A stretch of DNA of 16,577 bases from Desulfobacterales bacterium (lineage in GTDB: Bacteria > Desulfobacterota > Desulfobacteria > Desulfobacterales > Desulfosalsimonadaceae), in NCBI GenBank assembly GCA_007135795.1, contig SLIE01000007.1, positions 1 through 16,577 on the forward strand. The letters run 5' to 3'. This document shows, in pieces, positions 1-5,117 of the stretch. The position numbers and the translations under genes are program-made. Numbering within the stretch: position 1 is the first letter of the stretch; every line of letters starts with the position of its first letter. The notes under the pieces are model-generated. The model saw only the letters and a program-made list of their open reading frames with translations, did no database searches and had not been told where the DNA came from.

Positions 1-687
1 GCGGCGGTTCAGCGCGAATCGGACAAAATTGGAAAAATGACGGGCGATGAGTATAAAACCGCCGTGGTCTTGGTTGTGCTTATTATCGCATGGTCTGCGC
101 TCTCTGGTATTTATGGCATGGGAGGGCCTGTAATCGCAGCGCTGGTTGTTTTAAATATTCTTGGTATTTTACGCTGGAAAGATGTAGCCAGTATTCACTG
201 GGAGGTTGTATTTTTGTATGCCGCGGCTAGTGCCATGGGGTATGGCCTGGCGGTAACCGGTGCTGCGATGTGGATTGCAGACGTGTTCGTGGCCGCACTG
301 CCGACCGTGCTGACCAGTACGGGCGTAGGCCTGAGCATTGCCGTATCGACTTTCGTGGGCATTCTGACCAACTTTATGAGCGACGGTGCAACGGTTGCAG
401 CCATCGGACCTGTGGTGATCCCCATGGCGGCAATGGCTGGTGCTTCGCCAGTTATGGTGGGGCTGGCAACGTCTTTTGCTTCGTCATTTGCGCACGCCAT
501 GGTTATTGGAACGCCCAATAATGCCATTATTTTTGCGCTGGCGAAAGATTATGAAACAGGCGAGCAATTAATCACGGTTCAGGATTTTTTCAGGCATGGT
601 GTCGTAGTACTTGCTCTGTCTCTGGTGGTGATGTGGTTTTGGGTTATCCTGGGGTACTGGCGATTCCTTCCGTTTGCGACTTTGTAA
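1..687 (+). CDS. SLC13/DASS-type anion permease, C-terminal part (5' truncated)
   Basis: The frame is open from base 1, so the gene starts left of the window; the ATG at 37 is internal. The visible 228 residues are very hydrophobic, with about five to six membrane segments. Two loops resemble the conserved transport-site loops of the SLC13/DASS (divalent anion:Na+ symporter) and wider ion-transporter superfamily: TNFMSDGAT, a variant of the Ser-Asn-Thr signature, and VIGTPNNAII, which matches the family's Pro-Asn-Ala loop near the C-terminus. The protein ends with a short hydrophobic tail, as usual for the family. Substrate cannot be told from this half; sulfate, dicarboxylates or another anion are possible. 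The family call is fairly sure, the substrate unknown. The next gene starts about 125 bases downstream, behind a hairpin. Confidence 0.75.
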   Translation, partial: AAVQRESDKIGKMTGDEYKTAVVLVVLIIAWSALSGIYGMGGPVIAALVVLNILGILRWKDVASIHWEVVFLYAAASAMGYGLAVTGAAMWIADVFVAALPTVLTSTGVGLSIAVSTFVGILTNFMSDGATVAAIGPVVIPMAAMAGASPVMVGLATSFASSFAHAMVIGTPNNAIIFALAKDYETGEQLITVQDFFRHGVVVLALSLVVMWFWVILGYWRFLPFATL

Positions 688-737
688 TCTTCGGTTAAAA
701 GCGGAACTTTGCTGAAAAGAATATGGTATCTGAAATA

Positions 738-778
738 TTCATGGGCCTGATAGCCTCCGAGGTCTGCAGGCCTATGAA
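738..778 (+). terminator. hairpin between permease and receiver gene, possible weak terminator
   Basis: Bases 738-749 (ttcatgggcctg) pair with 767-778 (caggcctatgaa) as a 12-bp stem with one G-U wobble and a 17-base loop. No strong T-run follows, so this could be a weak terminator of the permease gene or a 5' leader structure for the receiver gene. It covers the first possible ATG (778) of that gene, which argues against start there. Confidence 0.4.
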
Positions 779-813
779 TGTTCTGGATTTATTTCGAAGG
801 GAAAAACTCCGTT

Positions 814-1314
814 TTGAATAAGAAACAGATTAACGTATTGCTGGTGGACGACGAAGAGGTTTTGCTCAACGCCATTCGGAGACGCTTGGAGTTCCGTGAT
901 TTTCACGTAATCGCGGTCGATAGCGGCGAAAAAGCCCTGTTGGCGGCCCGTGAGAATCCTGTTGATGTGGCCATTGTCGACTTGAAGATGCCCGGCATGA
1001 ATGGAAGGGAAGTAATGTTGGCGCTCAAAAAAGCATATCCCTGGATGGAAGTGATCATACTGACCGGGCATGGATCGTTTGATCCGGAAGAAGGGGCGGT
1101 TGCCGGTAAAATTCATACTTGCCTGGCGAAACCATGTGATGTGGAGACGCTTCAGGAGGTGCTGATCGATGCCTACAAAAAAACCGTTATGAACCGGAAC
1201 CAGATCAAGTTGCGCGAAATGGATGAGTTATTAAAAGATGTCGAAACGGAATCACCTGGTGCGATATTGCGGAAATTAAAAAAAATTGATGAGAACCGGT
1301 CGTTAAAACCATGA
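814..1314 (+). CDS. stand-alone response-regulator receiver-domain protein
   Basis: A CheY-like receiver with no recognised output domain. In the frame read from 814 (about 166 aa) the acidic pair is in LLVDDEE, the phospho-acceptor Asp in VAIVDLKMPG, the conserved Thr in IILTGHGS, and the Lys in LAKPCD; all key residues are present, so it should accept phosphate. About 40 charged residues follow the domain, probably a helical tail. I chose the TTG at 814 because the protein then begins MNKKQINVLLVDDE, typical of receivers, with a GAAGGG purine run about 12 bases upstream. An in-frame ATG at 778 would add 12 atypical residues and lies inside a hairpin. The CBS gene begins 18 bases downstream, so the two are likely one operon. 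Its kinase is not adjacent; the histidine kinase at 7732-8970 is the nearest candidate. Confidence 0.85.
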   Translation: MNKKQINVLLVDDEEVLLNAIRRRLEFRDFHVIAVDSGEKALLAARENPVDVAIVDLKMPGMNGREVMLALKKAYPWMEVIILTGHGSFDPEEGAVAGKIHTCLAKPCDVETLQEVLIDAYKKTVMNRNQIKLREMDELLKDVETESPGAILRKLKKIDENRSLKP

Positions 1315-1332
1315 ACTTGATGGAGGTTATAA

Positions 1333-1890
1333 ATGGAGTCTATTGCAGTTAAGGATTTAATGATACCCTTGGATGATTATGCAACGGTTGCGGAAAACGC
1401 CACCCTTGCAGAAGCGGTTGTGACTTTGGAGGATGCTCAGAAATCCTTTGATCAAGATCGATATCGGCACAGGGCAATTCTTGTGTATGATAAAAAGAAA
1501 AAAATTATCGGAAAACTCAGCCAACTCGATGTATTGAAAGCGCTCGAGCCAAAATACAGCAAAAGTATAGATCTCAAGGAACTGGATAATCAATTTTACG
1601 TCGATGCCGATTATATAAGAAACCTTGTCAATGAACTGGGGCTTTTGAAAAAACCGGTGCAGGATATCTGTAAGACAGCCTCGGAGATAGTGGTAAGGGA
1701 TATCATGCACACCCCCACCCAGGGGGAATTTGTCTCCGACACAGCTACGCTCAACGAGGCGATTGTTCAGTTGTTGATGGGGAGTCACCAGTCCCTTCTG
1801 GTAACCCGGGGTGGCGACATCGTTGGCGTTTTAAGGTTGACGGATGTTTTCAAGAAAGTTTCCGATATGATAAAAGCCTGCAACCTATAA
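1333..1890 (+). CDS. tandem CBS-domain protein, copy 1
   Basis: 185 aa with two CBS modules, roughly residues 3-75 and 115-182. Each has a short -x-DIM/DLM opening strand and a late hydrophobic strand ending in G-x-L (IIGKLSQLDVL and IVGVLRLTDVF). CBS pairs usually bind adenosine nucleotides and gate a partner protein; no catalytic domain is attached here, so a free-standing energy-status sensor is the natural guess. The start is secure: TGGAGG lies 6 bases before the ATG. It follows the receiver gene by 18 bases and is followed by a strong terminator, which closes that operon. A close paralogue lies at 2182-2736. Family is sure; ligand and partner are not visible. Confidence 0.88.
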   Translation: MESIAVKDLMIPLDDYATVAENATLAEAVVTLEDAQKSFDQDRYRHRAILVYDKKKKIIGKLSQLDVLKALEPKYSKSIDLKELDNQFYVDADYIRNLVNELGLLKKPVQDICKTASEIVVRDIMHTPTQGEFVSDTATLNEAIVQLLMGSHQSLLVTRGGDIVGVLRLTDVFKKVSDMIKACNL

Positions 1891-1906
1891 TTGAGCATAT
1901 GATGCC

Positions 1907-1957
1907 ATGAGAGGGGGCGGTCTGCCTGACATACCCCCTCTCATTCTTCTTTTTTTC
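1907..1957 (+). terminator. rho-independent terminator after the receiver-CBS operon
   Basis: A perfect 11-bp stem, atgagaggggg (1907-1917) with ccccctctcat (1934-1944), has a 16-base loop and is followed by a T-rich run, tcttctttttttt. It lies 16 bases after the CBS stop codon, so it is a textbook intrinsic terminator. Confidence 0.88.
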
Positions 1958-2181
1958 CCGCCTGAGACCGGATTGCTTCCCCGTCATTATTTCTTGTTTA
2001 TATCTTCATATCCTTATAATATATTGCTGGTTGCGTTTTTGATCATTTAATTTGCGGGGATGTTTCGTTCTGTTGCCTGATGAAATATTTGTATTAATGA
2101 TTATACTAATATAATCTATGCAATATTGATCGACGAATTAATTTCCCGATCCAGATCAATTTAAACACAATGGAGGCTCTA

Positions 2182-2736
2182 ATGGAATCAATTATGGTTA
2201 AGGATCTGATGGTCCCTCTGGAAGACTACGCCACTGTATCAGAAGACGCTACGTTGTTCGAAGCAGTTTTGATGCTGGAAAAAGCCCAGACCAATTTTAA
2301 TGAGAATCGATATCAGCACAGGGCTATCCTGGTATATGACAAGAATGACAGGATCGTTGGCAAGCTCAGTCAGCTTGATGTTTTAAATGCACTCGAACCA
2401 CAATTCGGAGATCCTGAAAAGTTGAGGATGCTGGATCGGTTTGGTATGGATGGTGCGTATATTCGCAACCTGATTGAACAGCATGGTTTTTTGAAAAAAC
2501 CATTGCTGAATATTTGTCAAAGGGCAGCCGATATGAAGGTGAAAAATATCATGTATACACCTACCAAGGGTGAGATTGTCTCTGAAAAAGCGGCACTTAA
2601 TGAGGCGATCCTCCAGTTGCTCGCGGGGCATCACCAATCGCTTCTGGTTACCCGCGGGAATGATATAGTGGGGATTTTAAGGTTGACGGATGTTTTTAAA
2701 CAAGTTACCGATACAATCAAAGAATGTAAGTTGTAG
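2182..2736 (+). CDS. tandem CBS-domain protein, copy 2 (paralogue of copy 1)
   Basis: 184 aa, aligned with copy 1 end to end with one single-residue gap; my hand count gives about 119 identities in 185. The two CBS modules keep the same strongly conserved segments (RYQHRAILVYDK, GKLSQLDVL, HHQSLLVTRG, LRLTDVFK). The middle linker (about residues 75-110) is the most divergent part. An ATG at 2170 is in frame, but the paralogue begins MESI-VKDLM and the ribosome-binding TGGAGG sits at 2171-2176, just before the ATG at 2182, so 2182 is the start. The 290-base gap from the terminator suggests its own promoter, giving a second, separately expressed copy. Function as for copy 1: probable adenylate-binding regulatory subunit without a fused effector. 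Confidence 0.88.
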   Translation: MESIMVKDLMVPLEDYATVSEDATLFEAVLMLEKAQTNFNENRYQHRAILVYDKNDRIVGKLSQLDVLNALEPQFGDPEKLRMLDRFGMDGAYIRNLIEQHGFLKKPLLNICQRAADMKVKNIMYTPTKGEIVSEKAALNEAILQLLAGHHQSLLVTRGNDIVGILRLTDVFKQVTDTIKECKL

Positions 2737-2864
2737 CGATTAGTGGATGATGGCGTCGTAAAAAATCATAAACAGTATTCCGAGCGCATCTAAAATTGCC
2801 ATAACACGGTTGATGGGACTTTTGCCGATGCCAGTGAATAGCAGATTTCCTCTTGGCGAAGGAC

Positions 2865-2880
2865 TGGTTAAGGTATTGCC
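2865..2880 (+). promoter_or_regulatory. possible sigma-54 (-24/-12) promoter
   Basis: TGGttaaggtaTTGCC has GG and GC separated by exactly 10 bases and a TTGC core, as in sigma-54 promoters. The CACG part of the -24 element is not kept. It would leave a leader of about 230 bases before the gene at 3123. Weak evidence from spacing and core only. Confidence 0.25.
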
Positions 2881-2976
2881 CCTTTATTCTGTCAAATGCA
2901 AACTTTAAGCTTCCTTGCCCATTTCATTTCTCACGCGCAAATTTGACTGTTTAGCCAAACCTGTTGTGTTTCATTT

Positions 2977-2985
2977 TGTTATAAT
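2977..2985 (+). promoter_or_regulatory. possible extended -10 promoter for the 3123 gene
   Basis: TGTTATAAT is a perfect TG-n-TATAAT extended -10. No good -35 stands 16-18 bases upstream (TTGACT at 2943 is too far). The region is AT-rich, so chance matches are expected. Confidence 0.3.
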
Positions 2986-3050
2986 GGGTGTTGCACACAA
3001 GTGAATCTGCTTGATTTTATGTTTTAAAAAGTTTATGTTTGTTTCGATTC

Positions 3051-3074
3051 GAGGAGGGCAATGGTGCCCTCTTC
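3051..3074 (+). promoter_or_regulatory. leader hairpin upstream of the PAS/AAA+ gene
   Basis: gaggagggca (3051-3060) and tgccctcttc (3065-3074) form a 10-bp stem with one G-U pair and an ATGG tetraloop. No T-run follows, so it is not a clear terminator. It contains a GAGGAGGGCAATGG segment that looks like a ribosome-binding site plus start, but that frame is not a gene. Role unknown: mRNA structure or protein site. Confidence 0.4.
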
Positions 3075-3122
3075 TGTATAATGGCCTTATAATATTTTAA
3101 ATAATGATATGTACCGCATTTT

Positions 3123-4526
3123 ATGAGTGGCAAACTTAGATTAGCTTTAATCGAGGGGCTTTTCGCCGCCCCTGTTGCGTTTGATTCAATTCTGGATGAA
3201 ATACCGATAGGTGCTTTGTTTCTGGATTCAAACCACCGGATTTTATCCATAAACCGTGCGCTTTCAGCGCTTACTGGCTACGACATATCAGAGGCAAAGG
3301 GGCTTTCATGCTTCAATATTATTCGATGCAGCAGGTGTCTGCAACAATGCCGCCAAATGCCTGATGAAGATAACGTGTATGCAACAGAGCCGGTTAATAT
3401 TGTTAACCGTCAAAAACAGAAAATTCCAGTGAGGATTTCATTGACGCCAATTCTTGATACACAGGGAAAGACGACCGGTTTTATCGAGATTGTCGAGGAT
3501 TTGAGAGTTCAGCAAAAAGTGACTTCAGATGGGGTATATAATGGTCGTCCCGGAAATCTTGTTGGAACCAGCCTTCAGATGGAAAAAATTTTTAATATCC
3601 TGCCGATGGTTGCCCAAGCCGACTCATCAATTCTCATAACAGGGGAGAGTGGCACCGGCAAGGATGTAATTGCTGAAGCCATTCACTTGTCTTCGGGCAG
3701 GGCAAAGGGCCCTTTTATAAAGGTCAATTGTGCCGCATTGCCTGAAACGCTTCTCGATTCCGAACTTTTTGGACATCAGAAGGGCGCCTTTCCCGGGGCT
3801 TCGGAAAACAAAGCGGGTCGAATCCGACTAGCGAACAACGGTACCCTTTTTCTTTCTGAAGTTGGAAACCTTCCCATGAGATTGCAAGGCAAACTACTTG
3901 CCTTTTTGGATGATAAAGTGGTCTATTCTATGGGGAACACACGAGGAATCGGTGTGAACGTCCGAATTATCGCGGCGAGTTTATATCCGTTGGACCAAAT
4001 GGTCATGGAAGGCCGGTTTAGAAGTGATCTATTATACCGCTTGAATGTGGTTCGTCTCGATCTTCCGCCGCTTCGCGAACGAGAAGGTGATATCCGCCTG
4101 TTGTTGGAGCATAGTCTGCGTTCTGTAGCAAGCCAGTTTAATAAAGATATTAGGGGACTGTCTGATGAAGCCCTGGAAAGTCTTCTGGATTACCATTTTC
4201 AGGGAAATGTACGAGAGCTCAAGAATATCGTTGAATATGCAGTTAGCGTTTGCCAGTCTCAGATCATACAGGAAAATGATTTGCCAAATTATTTAATTGA
4301 AAGTGGCGGCAGTAAAAACAAAACGCCTGTCGGGTTTTCAATGCCGGCACGTCCGCTGCATGATACCACAGCCGATTCTTCAGATTGTACATGGATGGAG
4401 ATGGAGAAAAAAATGATTCTTGAAGCCCTTGTATCAGCAAAGGGAAAAAGAAGCAACGCCGCAGATATTCTTGGGTGGGGTCGCAGCACGCTATGGCGGA
4501 AAATGAAGAAATATGGATTGGAATGA
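3123..4526 (+). CDS. PAS domain + sigma-54-activator-type AAA+ protein with degenerate motifs
   Basis: 467 aa. Residues about 22-130 form a PAS sensor domain with a cluster of four cysteines (C63, C69, C72, C76). Residues about 145-375 are the AAA+ domain of bacterial enhancer-binding proteins. A Fis-type helix-turn-helix closes the protein (about 430-465, RSNAADILGWGRSTLWRKM). Walker A (GESGTGKD, 174-181), the arginine-finger region (GRFRSDLLYRLN) and GNVREL (361-366) are kept. Three parts are not: the sigma-54 contact loop GAFTGA reads GAFPGA (221-226), the Walker B Asp is Ser (TLFLSEVG, 241-248), and sensor I AATN reads AASL. So DNA binding looks intact but ATP hydrolysis and sigma-54 contact are doubtful; it may be a repressor, antagonist or decaying gene. 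No Shine-Dalgarno is evident at the ATG, but the frame is stopped at 3105-3107. The next gene overlaps it by 14 bases. Confidence 0.85.
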   Translation: MSGKLRLALIEGLFAAPVAFDSILDEIPIGALFLDSNHRILSINRALSALTGYDISEAKGLSCFNIIRCSRCLQQCRQMPDEDNVYATEPVNIVNRQKQKIPVRISLTPILDTQGKTTGFIEIVEDLRVQQKVTSDGVYNGRPGNLVGTSLQMEKIFNILPMVAQADSSILITGESGTGKDVIAEAIHLSSGRAKGPFIKVNCAALPETLLDSELFGHQKGAFPGASENKAGRIRLANNGTLFLSEVGNLPMRLQGKLLAFLDDKVVYSMGNTRGIGVNVRIIAASLYPLDQMVMEGRFRSDLLYRLNVVRLDLPPLREREGDIRLLLEHSLRSVASQFNKDIRGLSDEALESLLDYHFQGNVRELKNIVEYAVSVCQSQIIQENDLPNYLIESGGSKNKTPVGFSMPARPLHDTTADSSDCTWMEMEKKMILEALVSAKGKRSNAADILGWGRSTLWRKMKKYGLE

Positions 4527-4905
4527 CATGGTCTCTTTTTTCTCATCTGAAAGTGAGCGGGTCCTGGTTACTGTCCAGGATCATCAAGTCTCTCCGCGAT
4601 TTGATATGACGCTTGAAATTATTATTGCTGAAAAGGGTCTGGAGGGTGGCACCCTTAATGAAAAATACTTCCTGTTGGCTGAGCCTTCAGCTGAAGAATT
4701 GTGCAATCTTATACAAAAAGAGAATGTCCAGGCCGTTATTTGCGGTGGAATAGAGGAAGAATATTATCAATATCTGACGTGGAAAAAAGTCAAGGTGTTT
4801 TGTAATGTTATCGGACCTGCCGGGAAGGGGCTTCTATTATGGGCCGGGGGTGTTCTTGCTGAGGACACGATATTTCAGGCTGATGGTGCCTTGCCTCCTA
4901 AATAA
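4513..4905 (+). CDS. small NifX/NifB-type (dinitrogenase FeMo-cofactor biosynthesis domain) protein
   Basis: 130 aa or less. The middle carries features of the Nitro_FeMo-Co domain found in NifX, NifY, VnfX and the NifB C-terminus: an N-terminal SPRFDMT-like segment, then VQAVICGGIEEEYYQYL followed by VKVFCNVIGPAGKGL, with the ICGGI turn of that ribonuclease-H-like fold. The full nif set is not nearby, and many such proteins in anaerobes lie outside nif clusters with unknown roles, so a nitrogenase function is not implied. Its ATG overlaps the stop of the activator-like gene by 14 bases, which indicates translational coupling. A second in-frame ATG at 4528, with TTGGA about 5 bases upstream, is an equally good start (125 aa). 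Family call moderately confident; ligand unknown. Confidence 0.65.
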   Translation: MDWNDMVSFFSSESERVLVTVQDHQVSPRFDMTLEIIIAEKGLEGGTLNEKYFLLAEPSAEELCNLIQKENVQAVICGGIEEEYYQYLTWKKVKVFCNVIGPAGKGLLLWAGGVLAEDTIFQADGALPPK

Positions 4906-5117
4906 ACTGCTTCAAGATCCTTACACAAACCCCTTCTCAGCCTCCTAAATTAAATTGTGTTTGAATCCTTTTAGTTGCCATGGATCGCTTTGCCCTTTTT
5001 TTCGAGATTTAGGTGCAAAAATATGCAGGGTAACAACGTTTTGCTGAGTGACTGGTTGATCTCTTAATTCACTGGGTTGTTCAAAATTACAATTAAATAT
5101 GCTGAAAGAATGGAAAG

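Larger units (their letters stand above)
2737..3122. other. 386-base gene-free stretch between CBS copy 2 and the PAS/AAA+ gene
   Basis: No coding frame of useful length or quality is seen on either strand. It holds a possible sigma-54 site (2865-2880), an extended -10 motif (2977-2985) and a 10-bp hairpin (3051-3074), listed separately. The remainder is AT-rich and looks regulatory or neutral. No terminator with a T-run is evident after CBS copy 2. Confidence 0.6.

Noticed and set aside
2170..2172. ATG at 2170 as start of CBS copy 2
   Set aside because: It overlaps the TGGAGG ribosome-binding site; the paralogue's N-terminus matches a start at 2182.
3017..3250. A 77-codon open frame on the - strand
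   Set aside because: It overlaps the start of the PAS/AAA+ gene and its leader, and has no domain or ribosome-binding site.
4906..5117. Promoter for the PEP-synthase-like gene
   Set aside because: TTGCTG with a poor -10 about 16-17 bases on was the best candidate; the match is too weak to claim.
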